Shown: in pieces, positions 1 through 7,830 of the stretch
Numbering within the stretch: the first letter of the stretch is position 1
Layout: each line of letters starts with the position of its first letter
Virus record (IMG/VR): IMGVR_UViG_3300017781_000022
Location: 1 to 43,674 of that record
Length of the DNA stretch: 43,674 nucleotides
Direction: 5' to 3' (one strand)
Source: a virus
Translations under genes and position numbers: made by a program
The notes under the pieces: model-generated
What the model was told of the DNA's origin: nothing
Databases searched by the model: none
The model's input: the letters and a program-made list of their open reading frames with translations, nothing else

Positions 1-1797
1 GCTAGTGATGGTGGTGACCCTGATTTAGATGGAATTGCTGGTGCTGTTGATGGTTGGTTATATATAGTTAGTACTGCTGGTTCAGCTGTGCCAAATGGTG
101 CGGCTACAACACCAAATTCTTGGAACTTAGGTGATTGGTGTATTTATAATGGGATCAATTGGACAAGGGTACCCGCTACAAATGCTGGTGTAACTAGTTT
201 AACAACTACTGATGGTACTTATATTAATTTAACACCTAATACAGCTAGCACAGGATCAATAACAGTTACAGCCGATTTAAGTGCTCAAGCCACTGGTACT
301 TCTGATGTAACTACTAAATTTTTAACTGAAGGTAATAAGTGGCAAGTACCTAGTTATTCGCCTGATCCTGGTTTACCAGCAATACTTACAGATGGTGCTA
401 ATCCTGGAGCTATAAGTTTGTATTCAGATGTTGATGCTGCAGACGTGAGATCAGCTATTGGTGCTGGAACTGGAGATGGCGATGTTACAGCATCTAGTAC
501 AACAACATTTACTAATAAATCTGGATCAAACTCACAGTGGACTAATGATGAAGGATATACTACAAATACAGGTACAACCACAGCTGACAATACCCAGACT
601 TTTACAAACAAATCAGGATCAAATAGCCAGTGGACTAATGATGAAGGCTATAGCACAACTACTGGTACGGTTACACCTAGTAGCACAGATACTTTTACTA
701 ATAAATCCGGTAATATATCTATGTGGACTAATGATTCTGGATATACAACAAACACTGGAACTACTACAGCTACCAACACTCAGACATTTACTAATAAGTC
801 TGGTAATATAAGTCAATGGACTAATGATAGCGGTTATATAACTTCAGAAAGCGACACTTTATTAAGTGTAACACAAAGAGGTGCTTCCACAAGTGTAGCA
901 ACTAATTTTACAGGTAGTTTAACTGTTAATGGTACAGGTGCTGGTGCATATTTCTATGTTAGTGGTAACGCACAAAGTACGGCGCCACCTACAAGTTATG
1001 ATACTGGTTTAGCAATGGCTTGGAATAACTCAGGTGGTTCTAGAGAAAATGAAATATATTTTGCAACTGGGTCTGGCGCTACACAGGCTGAAAATGATAG
1101 TACTTATTTTTCTTTTATAAATAGATTTAATACTTCGGGAACTCCTGTAGATACTAGAGTAGCTAAATTTTATGGAAACGGAGATGTTGACTTTTTAGGT
1201 AAAGTTTTTACTCATGCAGATGTATTAGCTGGTTCTACTAAAATAATTGATTTTGCAACTTCTTCAGTAGCTGGTGATGCAACAGGTTTTATAGGAAATT
1301 ATTTTACAACACATGGATCTTTTGCAAACCCAACAACTACAGCAGCAACTTTTTATGATCAAGCAGGGGTTGGACCTACTTTATCAGGTTATAGAGTTGC
1401 TATAAGAAATTATGACGGAACTAACATGATAGCATCAGCTACATTTACAGACACTTCTTTAACTGTAGTTGGTGATGTAATTGCTTATGGTTCACCATCA
1501 GACAAAAGATTAAAAGAAAATATAAAACCTATTGAATCAGCTTTATCTAAAGCTATGAAACTTCAAGGTGTTACTTTTGATTGGAAAAAATCAGATAGTA
1601 TATTAGATATAAAAAAAGACGTAGGATTTATAGCACAAGATGTACAAAAAGTTATACCAGAACTTGTAAGGGAAAACAAAGATGGTATGCTTTCTATGAG
1701 ACATCAAGGTATTGCGCCTATACTTCTTGAAGCGATAAAAGAATTAAAAGCTGAAATAGAAGAATTAAAGTTAAATAAGTGTAATTGTAATAAGTAA
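1..1797 (+). CDS. Tail fibre/spike with C-terminal S74-type chaperone domain (5' partial)
   Basis: The reading frame is open from the first base, so the true start lies upstream of the window; the GTG at 88 is only an internal codon. The protein is rich in Thr, Ser, Asn and Gly, as beta-structured phage fibres are. It carries four 31-residue repeats (about 505-840) built on TFTNKSG.. and WTND.GY. The last ~100 residues (DNA from about 1495) hold SDKRLKENI, then VGFIAQDVQKVIPELV and a helical Glu/Lys end. This is the hallmark of the endosialidase-type intramolecular chaperone (peptidase S74). In that family the domain drives trimerisation and then cleaves itself off, usually at a Ser next to the SDKRLK motif. 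The likely role is host-surface binding. The next gene starts in a TAATG overlap, implying translational coupling. The receptor specificity cannot be inferred. Confidence 0.92.
   Translation, partial: ASDGGDPDLDGIAGAVDGWLYIVSTAGSAVPNGAATTPNSWNLGDWCIYNGINWTRVPATNAGVTSLTTTDGTYINLTPNTASTGSITVTADLSAQATGTSDVTTKFLTEGNKWQVPSYSPDPGLPAILTDGANPGAISLYSDVDAADVRSAIGAGTGDGDVTASSTTTFTNKSGSNSQWTNDEGYTTNTGTTTADNTQTFTNKSGSNSQWTNDEGYSTTTGTVTPSSTDTFTNKSGNISMWTNDSGYTTNTGTTTATNTQTFTNKSGNISQWTNDSGYITSESDTLLSVTQRGASTSVATNFTGSLTVNGTGAGAYFYVSGNAQSTAPPTSYDTGLAMAWNNSGGSRENEIYFATGSGATQAENDSTYFSFINRFNTSGTPVDTRVAKFYGNGDVDFLGKVFTHADVLAGSTKIIDFATSSVAGDATGFIGNYFTTHGSFANPTTTAATFYDQAGVGPTLSGYRVAIRNYDGTNMIASATFTDTSLTVVGDVIAYGSPSDKRLKENIKPIESALSKAMKLQGVTFDWKKSDSILDIKKDVGFIAQDVQKVIPELVRENKDGMLSMRHQGIAPILLEAIKELKAEIEELKLNKCNCNK
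505..840 (+). repeat. Four 31-residue (93-bp) tandem repeats in the tail fibre
   Basis: Phe codons of the TFTNKSG motif lie at 508, 601, 694 and 787, an exact 93-bp period. Each unit reads TFTNKSG(S/N).S.WTND.GY followed by a Thr-rich linker; the last unit has no full linker. Copies 1-2 share the SNSQW form and copies 3-4 the NIS(M/Q)W form, so pairs have diverged or been homogenised separately. Repeats of this type form rod-like shafts in phage fibres. Confidence 0.9.
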
Positions 1798-2933
1798 TGG
1801 CATTACCAGCACCAGGAAATCCTATATCAGCTAGTATGATTAATACAGAAGCAGACAGATCTTCTAGTTTCACAGCGCCTTTGTCGGGTAATAGTTCAAC
1901 GCCTCAAGTAGGTTCATTGGTTAAAATATACTCACCGCCAGATTCTAGCGTTGACCAAAATGCACCACATAAATTTTCAGAATTTTATTCAAAATCGTGG
2001 AACGGAAGAAATAGTATTCAATTTAAACAATATTATTATAATTCTTCAAATAGTTTTCCTAGCGCTACTCAAGCTTGTGTTAGCTCTGCTTGGTATGGTG
2101 GTAACGGAACAACAGTTTATTACACGGGTATTTTAGGAGTTGGAACTATATTTTATACAACACCTTTTGGATTTACTAGATATTCTTTTACAAGTGGCCA
2201 AAATTATTCTTTTAAAACCGCTCCAAACTCTACAGAAACATTAGCTATAACTGCTGATTCTTTAGGTGTAGTTCAAAGTTATAGTGTTTGCCCTTCCTTG
2301 ACACCATTTTGGACAGCTAATGCCAGTAATCCTCGTAATGCTCCTGATTCGTTTAGTTCATCGCAAGGGGCATGTGCTCAAAGATTTAGTTATTCATATA
2401 ATTATTTTGCTTATCACACTGGGGTAAACGCTCAACCAGTGGCTGGAGATTTTGTTTATTTAGATCAGACATTGACAGTTCCATTAATGGCAACTAACAA
2501 TTTAGTTTGGTATCAAGGATCTGATACTGCATCTTACGTTAATTATGGAGAGGTAATAAATAGATATGCTTTTAATATGAATACAGGTAGTGGATCTAGT
2601 AATTTAAATGGTCCAGGAACTGTAAAAGCAAATATTACTGACTGTTCTAGGCAAACAATTTTCCTAAAAAGAAGTGGCTCAGTTCCACCTATTTTCATTG
2701 AGTTCTATTATCAAGCCTCTATTGGAGATGCTGTTAATTTAACAACAAATGATATATTGTATACGGACTCTGCTTTAACAACTACTTATCCAACAGCACA
2801 AACTTGGTTGTTTGACGCAGGCACAAGTGCTAAAAATCCTTGTTATAATACTATATCTTGTCCATCAAGCATAAGTTTAAACAGTAGTGGAGTAATTACA
2901 AATAAAACATGTAATATTAATCCATGTAGTTAA
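1797..2933 (+). CDS. Modular tail-type structural protein, function unknown
   Basis: This 378-aa protein has no recognised enzymatic motif. It is rich in Ser, Asn, Tyr and Thr and carries paired Cys residues. Three degenerate modules can be seen, at about residues 83-168, 195-284 and 300-375. Each has a pattern like (F/L)Y.(T/D)...LT, an aromatic stretch, then a GV-type strand ending in Cys. The last module (ILYTDSALTT... CPSSISLNSSGVI) resembles the C-terminus of the 1385-aa tail protein encoded at 22047-26204 (LYTDLALTTP). The start overlaps the tail-fibre stop (TAATG). A role as a fibre-associated or tail-tip adhesin is likely from position and composition but not proven. Confidence 0.75.
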   Translation: MALPAPGNPISASMINTEADRSSSFTAPLSGNSSTPQVGSLVKIYSPPDSSVDQNAPHKFSEFYSKSWNGRNSIQFKQYYYNSSNSFPSATQACVSSAWYGGNGTTVYYTGILGVGTIFYTTPFGFTRYSFTSGQNYSFKTAPNSTETLAITADSLGVVQSYSVCPSLTPFWTANASNPRNAPDSFSSSQGACAQRFSYSYNYFAYHTGVNAQPVAGDFVYLDQTLTVPLMATNNLVWYQGSDTASYVNYGEVINRYAFNMNTGSGSSNLNGPGTVKANITDCSRQTIFLKRSGSVPPIFIEFYYQASIGDAVNLTTNDILYTDSALTTTYPTAQTWLFDAGTSAKNPCYNTISCPSSISLNSSGVITNKTCNINPCS

Positions 2934-2945
2934 ATTAAATTAAAT

Positions 2946-3593
2946 ATGAAATATAAAGGTTTAAAAATAATGTTTTGTATACCTGGAGCGTCTTTTAGCA
3001 GTCATTTTTTAAACTGCTGGGATTTATTAACTAGGTTTATGAATGAAGAAGAGATACAATATGGCTTAAACACTGGTTATGTTCCTATTATAAACTTAGC
3101 TAGAGATCATGTTTTAGGTATAAATCCTCATGCAAAAATAAAAATACCCTTTGACGGAAAAATTATTTATGATTATATAATGTGGATTGATTCGGACACT
3201 ATATTTGCCCCGGAACAATTCAAAAACTTATTAGATTCTAAAGTTCAAGTTGTGTCTGGATATTGCACTATGTTAAATAATGAAGGAAAACATACGTATG
3301 CTGTTGTAAAAAACGGAAAACATATAAATCAAAAAGTAATTCAAGATTTTTTAGATGAAATAGATTGTGGGTGTAATACTATAATGAAAGTAGATAAACC
3401 AACATTAGCTTTTTGCTTAATAGAAAAAAAAGTAATGGACAAACTAACTTATCCTTATTTTGATATAGAATACAAGAACGGAACATGGAAAGGTGAAGAT
3501 TATTATTTTTTTGATAAAATAACAAAAGCAGGATTTAACATGCATATTCATACGGCCTCAAGAGTGGGGCATTTAAAACAACAAATATTTTAA
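2946..3593 (+). CDS. GT-A-fold glycosyltransferase-like protein
   Basis: This 215-aa protein begins with a beta-strand-like KIMFCIPG and an N-terminal domain resembling GT-A nucleotide-sugar transferases. WIDSDT at residues 80-85 is a DxD-like metal/nucleotide-sugar motif (D82, D84). GED at 183-185 followed by HIH (200-202) and H209 is the usual place for the catalytic acid and the metal-binding His. The protein would transfer a sugar to a virion or host component; donor and acceptor cannot be told. It sits between a tail protein and a fragment of another tail module, suggesting insertion into the tail-gene cluster. It starts after an A/T-only leader (AAATTAAATTAAAT) with no Shine-Dalgarno. 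Confidence 0.75.
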   Translation: MKYKGLKIMFCIPGASFSSHFLNCWDLLTRFMNEEEIQYGLNTGYVPIINLARDHVLGINPHAKIKIPFDGKIIYDYIMWIDSDTIFAPEQFKNLLDSKVQVVSGYCTMLNNEGKHTYAVVKNGKHINQKVIQDFLDEIDCGCNTIMKVDKPTLAFCLIEKKVMDKLTYPYFDIEYKNGTWKGEDYYFFDKITKAGFNMHIHTASRVGHLKQQIF

Positions 3594-3603
3594 AACAATA
3601 AAA

Positions 3604-3690
3604 AATGGCTATTACAAGACATCAACTAGTACATATATTGTAGTTGGTGCAAATGGAATTGTATCCAGCGTGGGCCCTTGTAATCCTTAA
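3604..3690 (+). pseudogene. Remnant C-terminus of a tail-module protein
   Basis: In this frame, NGYYKTSTSTY, then IVVGANGIVSSVGPCNP, runs to a TAA. There is no usable start codon for it. The composition (Gly-Val-Ser-Cys ending after an aromatic/Thr strand) matches the ends of the modules in the 378-aa protein just upstream (SSGVITNKTCNINPC). I read it as the leftover end of a longer or duplicated tail gene displaced by the glycosyltransferase gene. A competing ATG at 3605 gives only a 12-residue peptide. Confidence 0.5.
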
Positions 3691-3711
3691 AGTGTAAATT
3701 TTAAAAAAAAC

Positions 3712-3722
3712 AAGTGATAATA
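3712..3722 (+). promoter_or_regulatory. Intergenic motif AAGTGATAATA, copy 1
   Basis: One of three exact copies of AAGTGATAATA noticed in non-coding gaps. This one lies upstream of the hypothetical gene at 3757 and the chaperonin operon, and is followed 12 bases later by a small hairpin. GATAAT resembles a -10 box, but no -35 element is visible. Promoter function is a guess. Confidence 0.35.
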
Positions 3723-3734
3723 GCAATATAACCC

Positions 3735-3748
3735 GCTCTTAATAGAGC
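3735..3748 (+). other. Small intergenic hairpin
   Basis: GCTCT-TAAT-AGAGC forms a perfect 5-bp stem with a 4-base loop, 8 bases before the ATG at 3757. There is no T-run after it, so it is not a normal terminator. It might shape the 5' end of the transcript. Its position just after the AAGTGATAATA motif is matched at 19952-19987. Confidence 0.35.
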
Positions 3749-3756
3749 AATAACCA

Positions 3757-4071
3757 ATGTCAAATTTAAAACCAATACCAATGACACTATTTTATTCGAC
3801 TAGCTCGTGGAGTAGTCAACCACAATTATCAGAAGAAACCATTAACCTTTTTAAACATGTAGCCAAAAAGAAAAACTGGCGAATTGTTCAATTACCAAAC
3901 GGTTTTTATCAAACTGAATACCTTGATCCAAATAAAAAAAATTCTTGGATCGACGTAACAAGACGTGAAACTCTTGAAGGCGCAGAACAAGCAATAGATT
4001 CTTCTATTGAACATTACAAGAAAAAGCTTTCGTTTCTTCACGGACCACAAGTTGTTAAAACTTTTAAATAA
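3757..4071 (+). CDS. Hypothetical protein, 104 aa
   Basis: Not recognised. The N-terminal part is Ser/Thr-rich. The middle (WRIVQLPNGFYQTEYLDP) looks like a small beta-hairpin, and the C-terminal half (TRRETLEGAEQAIDSSIEHY) is a clear amphipathic helix with Lys-rich ends. No signal peptide or membrane segment is seen. It is the first gene after a 163-bp non-coding gap and directly precedes groEL (28-bp gap), so it is probably co-transcribed with the chaperonin genes. Start at the only ATG, after an A-rich leader. Confidence 0.6.
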   Translation: MSNLKPIPMTLFYSTSSWSSQPQLSEETINLFKHVAKKKNWRIVQLPNGFYQTEYLDPNKKNSWIDVTRRETLEGAEQAIDSSIEHYKKKLSFLHGPQVVKTFK

Positions 4072-4099
4072 AATCAATTCAATCAAATTTAATTAAATT

Positions 4100-5653
4100 A
4101 TGTCAGACGCAATAGTCAAGAACCTAAGCTTTGGTAACGAAGCTAAGGATCAAATATTTAAAGGTATAGAAAAACTCACAAAAGCTGTTAGCTCCACACT
4201 TGGAGCTAGCGGTAAATGTGTAATCTTAGAGGATTCAAGCGGTAGTCCTATTATTACTAAAGATGGTGTAACTGTAGCAGATTCAATTATATTGCTAGAC
4301 CCTGTAGAAAACATGGGTTGTACACTACTTAAAGAAGCCGCTAGAAAAACAGTAAAAGAAGCAGGTGATGGAACCACAACCGCAACTGTTCTTTCACATT
4401 CCATTTTATTAAATGCTTATAGTGTTTTAGATTCTAAAAATGGTAGACAAATAAAAGAAGGTATAAACACAGGTGTATCTAAAATTATAAAAGAATTAGA
4501 AAAAAATTCTTTATCTGTAAAAGGAGATCACATAAACAATGTTGCAACTATAGCAACAAACAATGATAAAGAGCTTGGTTCTTTAATAGCTGATGCTTTT
4601 AAAAACGTAGGTGATACAGGTTTAGTTGTTATGGAACCATCATCAATAGGTGAAACAAAAGTAGATATAGTTGAAGGTGTAGAATACAACAAAGGTTTAG
4701 TTCACCCTAACTTTATAAACAATAAAGAAAAAGGTATAGCAGAACTTGAAAATCCATTAATTTTAATTATGGATTCTAAAGTTGAATCAATAAGACAGAT
4801 TCAACCTGTTTTAGAGTATGTTATAAAAGAAAAACATCCTTTACTTATTATAGGTGAAATAGAAGATAACGTATTATCTGCTTTACTTATGAATAAAATG
4901 AAGGGTAATATAAAAATAAATGTTTTAGATCCACCTGCTTTTGGTTTAAGAAGAAAAGAAATATTAGAAGATCTTTCTCTTTTAACCGGTGCAGTTGTTG
5001 TTAATGAAAATCTAGGTGATAATTTAGATTCTATAAAAACAGAATATTTAGGATCATGTCTTAAGGTTTCGACAGAAGTTGATAAATCAATAATAAGAGT
5101 TGAATCAGGTAATGAAGAGGTTGAAGCAATTATAAAAGACATTAAAGATAAATTAAAAAAGAAAAATAAAGAGCACGTAAGAATAGGTTTAGAACATAGA
5201 CTAGGTAGATTAAGTGCTAAAGTAGCTGTTGTAAAAGTAGGTGCTAATTCTGATTTAGAATTAAAAGAAAAAACAGATAGAGTAGAAGATGCTATATGTG
5301 CTACAAAAGCTGCTATAAAAGAAGGTATTGTTTCTGGAGGTGGTATAGCTCTTTTAAATTCTTCAAAAGTATTAAATAAAAATAATATAGGTGAAAACAT
5401 ATTATACAATGCTATTAAAGCTCCTTTTAATACTATATTAATAAACGCGGGTATTAAAGCTAATGAACCTAAAAAAGAAGGTTATGGCTTAAACGTTATA
5501 ACGGGTGAAACAGTAGACATGATTAAATCAGGTATTATTGATCCGCTGCTTGTAACTAAAAGCGCTTTAACAAATGCGGCCTCTGTAGCTACAACAATAC
5601 TATCAACTGATTGTGTAATTAATAATATTAGAAATTATGAAAGCAATAGGTAG
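4100..5653 (+). CDS. groEL: GroEL-type group I chaperonin
   Basis: 517 aa, slightly shorter than cellular GroEL (about 545). The equatorial-domain ATP motifs are intact: TKDGVTV with D55 (equivalent to E. coli D52), AGDGTTTAT with D90 (equivalent to D87), and VEDAICATKAAIKEG followed by SGGGIALL, which keeps the Asp equivalent to D398. It should therefore be an active folding ATPase. The apical domain (residues about 190-370) is more divergent. The C-terminus lacks the Gly-Gly-Met tail of cellular GroEL and ends in NIRNYESNR. The likely substrate is a virion protein such as the capsid or fibre. The gene order groEL-groES is the reverse of most bacterial operons, and the two genes overlap by 17 bp. 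Confidence 0.97.
   Translation: MSDAIVKNLSFGNEAKDQIFKGIEKLTKAVSSTLGASGKCVILEDSSGSPIITKDGVTVADSIILLDPVENMGCTLLKEAARKTVKEAGDGTTTATVLSHSILLNAYSVLDSKNGRQIKEGINTGVSKIIKELEKNSLSVKGDHINNVATIATNNDKELGSLIADAFKNVGDTGLVVMEPSSIGETKVDIVEGVEYNKGLVHPNFINNKEKGIAELENPLILIMDSKVESIRQIQPVLEYVIKEKHPLLIIGEIEDNVLSALLMNKMKGNIKINVLDPPAFGLRRKEILEDLSLLTGAVVVNENLGDNLDSIKTEYLGSCLKVSTEVDKSIIRVESGNEEVEAIIKDIKDKLKKKNKEHVRIGLEHRLGRLSAKVAVVKVGANSDLELKEKTDRVEDAICATKAAIKEGIVSGGGIALLNSSKVLNKNNIGENILYNAIKAPFNTILINAGIKANEPKKEGYGLNVITGETVDMIKSGIIDPLLVTKSALTNAASVATTILSTDCVINNIRNYESNR
4184..4213 (+). other. Hairpin within the groEL coding sequence
   Basis: GTTAGCTCC, a six-base loop ACACTT, then GGAGCTAGC gives a 9-pair stem with one G-T pair, extendable to 12 with wobbles. 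It lies about 85 bases into the gene over the codons for SSTLGAS. It may simply follow from codon choice, but it is one of the stronger stems in the window. Confidence 0.35.
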
Positions 5654-5897
5654 ATATTTAATTATAGATAAGTTTAAAGAAAAAACTACTAAAACTGAAG
5701 GTGGATTATTATTGTCAGTTAAAGACAAAGAAGATATAAGATACACTGGTGCACATATAATTTCAGTAGGTGATCAAGTTCAAGGATTAAAAAAAGATGA
5801 TCAAATATATTTTGATAGGCATGCTGGTCATAAAGTAGAATTTAAAGAAAAAATATTTCACGTTATTAAAGATCAAGACGTGGTTGTTGTTTTGTGA
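5637..5897 (+). CDS. groES: GroES-type co-chaperonin
   Basis: 86 aa, close to the usual 95-100. The N-terminal strand (IGRYLIIDKFK) leads into a mobile-loop region (KTTKTEGGLLL) matching the GroES loop that docks on GroEL through its hydrophobic tripeptide. GAHIISVGDQV, then DDQIYFDRHAG and VIKDQDVVVVL, follow the GroES beta-barrel order. It caps the chaperonin encoded just upstream. The ATG lies inside the groEL 3' end (17-bp overlap), and its stop overlaps the GTG start of the next gene, so the three genes are translationally coupled. Confidence 0.92.
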   Translation: MKAIGRYLIIDKFKEKTTKTEGGLLLSVKDKEDIRYTGAHIISVGDQVQGLKKDDQIYFDRHAGHKVEFKEKIFHVIKDQDVVVVL

Positions 5898-6334
5898 AAA
5901 AGCTAGAAGCAAAAGATTTAAAAGATCTTAATTTGTTAAAACACTACCGTATAATACGCAAGTGGGCTTGTAAAAACAACGACCTTAATACCGCTGATTT
6001 AGAATTATTAATATATTTAGACTGTATAGATTTATTTACTATTAAAGATTTCAAAATGGGTACTTACTCATACAGTTGGAATAATAGAAGATGGAGCAAG
6101 CTTATACAAAATAACTGGATTTCTGTATGGAGAAAAAGAAACAGAACTACACAAAAATATAATATTTATAAAGTTTCTTTTAGAGGTAAACAATTAATAA
6201 ATAGAATATATAGAATAATGCTTGGTAGTGATGATATACCTACCAGTAACAAAAGAAATGTTATAATGAAAGGAAAATCATATATGGATAAAGTTATGAT
6301 TACCTCTATTAAAAACGTAAACAAGGATATATGA
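5894..6334 (+). CDS. Winged-helix-like DNA-binding protein candidate
   Basis: 146 aa, very basic. Residues about 37-110 fit a winged helix: an acidic helix (LELLIYLDCIDLF), a short helix (TIKDF), a recognition-type segment (WNNRRWSKLIQNNWI) and a basic hairpin (RKRNRTTQKYNIYKVS), then a closing helix (RGKQLINRIYRIML). MarR-like proteins with this layout occur in phages, but I cannot assign a target. It starts with GTG overlapping the groES stop (GTGA) and ends overlapping the next gene's ATG (ATGA). A role as transcriptional regulator of late genes is possible. Confidence 0.65.
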   Translation: MKKLEAKDLKDLNLLKHYRIIRKWACKNNDLNTADLELLIYLDCIDLFTIKDFKMGTYSYSWNNRRWSKLIQNNWISVWRKRNRTTQKYNIYKVSFRGKQLINRIYRIMLGSDDIPTSNKRNVIMKGKSYMDKVMITSIKNVNKDI

Positions 6335-6711
6335 TAAATTTAACACACTCAGCTCTAGGAGCTTCAGGAATAATGGCGGGAATTTCTAGCCAAGCTAGAA
6401 GCGGTTTTCAATCTAATGTTATGACAAAATTAGATAGTATAGAAAGTAAATTAAGTGGTAGTGGCGGCGGTGGCGGCGCTATGCCCGTTGAACAACCCCC
6501 TATGATGCCGGTGGGTAATTTAGCTGGTAGTGTTCCTTCACAAGATCCTGTTTTACCAGACCCAGCTATACCAGAAATGCAGTACGCGGGTGGTGGTGGT
6601 AGAGCACCAATAGATGGAAATTTTAATACACCAACTCAACAAACTGCAGACGATATATATGGAAGTGAAATGGAAAAAACCATGTCATTACAAACTAGAT
6701 CATTAATTTAA
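6331..6711 (+). CDS. Gly/Pro-rich hypothetical protein, 126 aa
   Basis: Not recognised. The N-terminal ~40 residues are helical and Ala/Ser/Gly-rich (SALGASGIMAGISSQ). They are followed by a poly-Gly linker, a Pro/Met-rich low-complexity stretch (MPVEQPPMMPVG) and a C-terminal helix (DDIYGSEMEKTMSLQ). This looks like a small structural or scaffold-associated protein with a disordered centre. It overlaps the previous gene (ATGA). Confidence 0.6.
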   Translation: MINLTHSALGASGIMAGISSQARSGFQSNVMTKLDSIESKLSGSGGGGGAMPVEQPPMMPVGNLAGSVPSQDPVLPDPAIPEMQYAGGGGRAPIDGNFNTPTQQTADDIYGSEMEKTMSLQTRSLI

Positions 6712-6724
6712 AAAAATAATAATT

Positions 6725-6940
6725 ATGCACAATAGAAAATATGATCCAGCAATGGAAAAACTAAAGCCAGGTAAACACGTTGGTATAGTAGGTGAATCCC
6801 ACATATGGGATGGGCCACTAGACCAAGCTGGTAGACCACATGGCATGGGCTCAAGCTCTGGAATAACAGGTATGCAAATACTAAAAGCTCCAACTCCTTA
6901 CAAAGGTATTAACGCGGTTTTATGCGCACAAAGAGATTAA
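6725..6940 (+). CDS. Hypothetical protein, 71 aa
   Basis: Not recognised. The sequence is Gly/His/Pro-rich (GKHVGIVGESHIWDGP, GRPHGMGSSSGITG) with no helix of note, membrane segment or signal. It starts after an A/T-only leader (AAAAAATAATAATT-ATG) and lies 12 bp before the next gene, in the run of small genes between the chaperonin and packaging modules. Confidence 0.55.
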   Translation: MHNRKYDPAMEKLKPGKHVGIVGESHIWDGPLDQAGRPHGMGSSSGITGMQILKAPTPYKGINAVLCAQRD

Positions 6941-6952
6941 AACAATATAAAA

Positions 6953-7546
6953 ATGGGATTATTTAGAACAGCGGATACAGTTATAGGCAAAGCTATGCCT
7001 TTAACAGGTTTAGTTGGAACTCCAAATGCCTTACCGGCTTGGATTTCTGACAACCAAACAGGAACATTAGGAACAAACTTAAATAGCTCTGTGCTATACG
7101 TGGGTGTAAGTGGTGATATATCAGTTATACTACCAGGTACTAGTTTAGGTGATGCTAAAGAATTTAGATGGGGATCCGCTGTCCCAGGGACTAGCGAGGG
7201 TAGTGGTTATACTGTAGCCGCTACAGTTCTTACCACTGAATGCTCTAATAACTTAGCAACAGGTTTAACACTTGAGATAACGCAAGTAGGTGGTGGAGGT
7301 GAGGTACAAGGCGTAGATATAGTTGCTGGAGGATCTGGATATAATGTGAATGACATTGTTACTATTGTTGATGGAGCAAATAAAACAGCTAAAATAAAAG
7401 TACATAAAGTAGGTAATGGAACACCAATTTCAGCTCAAGCTTTAGAGTTTAAAGGAGTTCCCGCTGGAACTATATTACCAGTTACCGTAGATTATGTAAC
7501 ATCATTAACAACTGTAACAGCAGCGGATATAATTGTAGGTAAGTAA
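6953..7546 (+). CDS. Probable virion structural protein, 197 aa
   Basis: A beta-rich protein (many Thr, Val, Gly). Residues about 120-140 carry VAGGSGYNVNDIVTIVDG, the GG.GY..ND motif repeated in tail and baseplate proteins of many marine phages. The N-terminal part (SSVLYVGVSGDISVILPG) also looks like a beta-sandwich strand pattern. No enzymatic motif is seen. Small decoration or tail-associated protein is the best guess. Confidence 0.6.
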   Translation: MGLFRTADTVIGKAMPLTGLVGTPNALPAWISDNQTGTLGTNLNSSVLYVGVSGDISVILPGTSLGDAKEFRWGSAVPGTSEGSGYTVAATVLTTECSNNLATGLTLEITQVGGGGEVQGVDIVAGGSGYNVNDIVTIVDGANKTAKIKVHKVGNGTPISAQALEFKGVPAGTILPVTVDYVTSLTTVTAADIIVGK

Positions 7547-7556
7547 ATAATTAATT

Positions 7557-7826
7557 ATGGGGTATATACAGCCAAACAGTCCGTTTGGACCAGGAAAAAA
7601 AGTAGGATCTACTAAAGATGATGATAAACCAGGGGGTAGCAACGCTGGTAAATACGATTCATCAGAAGGACCTTTTTGTGGGCCATCAGGTGGATCACCA
7701 AAAGGTACGTATCCTGTAAATACAGAAAAAAGAGCTAAAGCAGCTTTATCTTATGCAGATAATGCACCAAATCCATCAGGAATAAAATCTTGTGTTTACA
7801 AGCATTTTCCTAAATTTAAAAAATAA
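7557..7826 (+). CDS. Small Gly/Lys-rich phage protein, 89 aa
   Basis: Function unknown. After a Gly/Ser/Asp-rich N-terminus with one Cys comes TEKRAKAALSYADNAPNP and then a conserved-looking SCVYKHFPKF end. From memory, the pattern 'T.KRA.AAL.YA..AP.P.GI..CV' recurs in small proteins of environmental phages; I cannot give a family name. It may bind nucleic acid or a metal through its Cys and Lys residues, but nothing proves this. Start at ATG after TTAATT. Confidence 0.55.
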   Translation: MGYIQPNSPFGPGKKVGSTKDDDKPGGSNAGKYDSSEGPFCGPSGGSPKGTYPVNTEKRAKAALSYADNAPNPSGIKSCVYKHFPKFKK

Positions 7827-7830
7827 TATT

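Noticed and set aside
458-811. Overlapping open frame in the tail-fibre repeats
   Set aside because: It is a frame shadow of the 31-residue repeats; the composition is Leu/Gln-rich noise and it has no leader or neighbour spacing.
3605-3643. Short ATG frame (12 residues) after the glycosyltransferase
   Set aside because: Too short and without recognisable features; the overlapping frame with the tail-module ending explains the sequence better.
4801-5409. 202-aa minus-strand open frame
   Set aside because: Lies entirely opposite groEL; its Ser/Phe/Leu-rich product is the usual antisense shadow of an AT-rich gene.
6384-6400. TTCTAGC-CAA-GCTAGAA hairpin in the Gly/Pro-rich gene
   Set aside because: Seven pairs with a 3-base loop inside coding sequence, explained by Ser-Ser-Gln-Ala-Arg codons; no context suggests a role.
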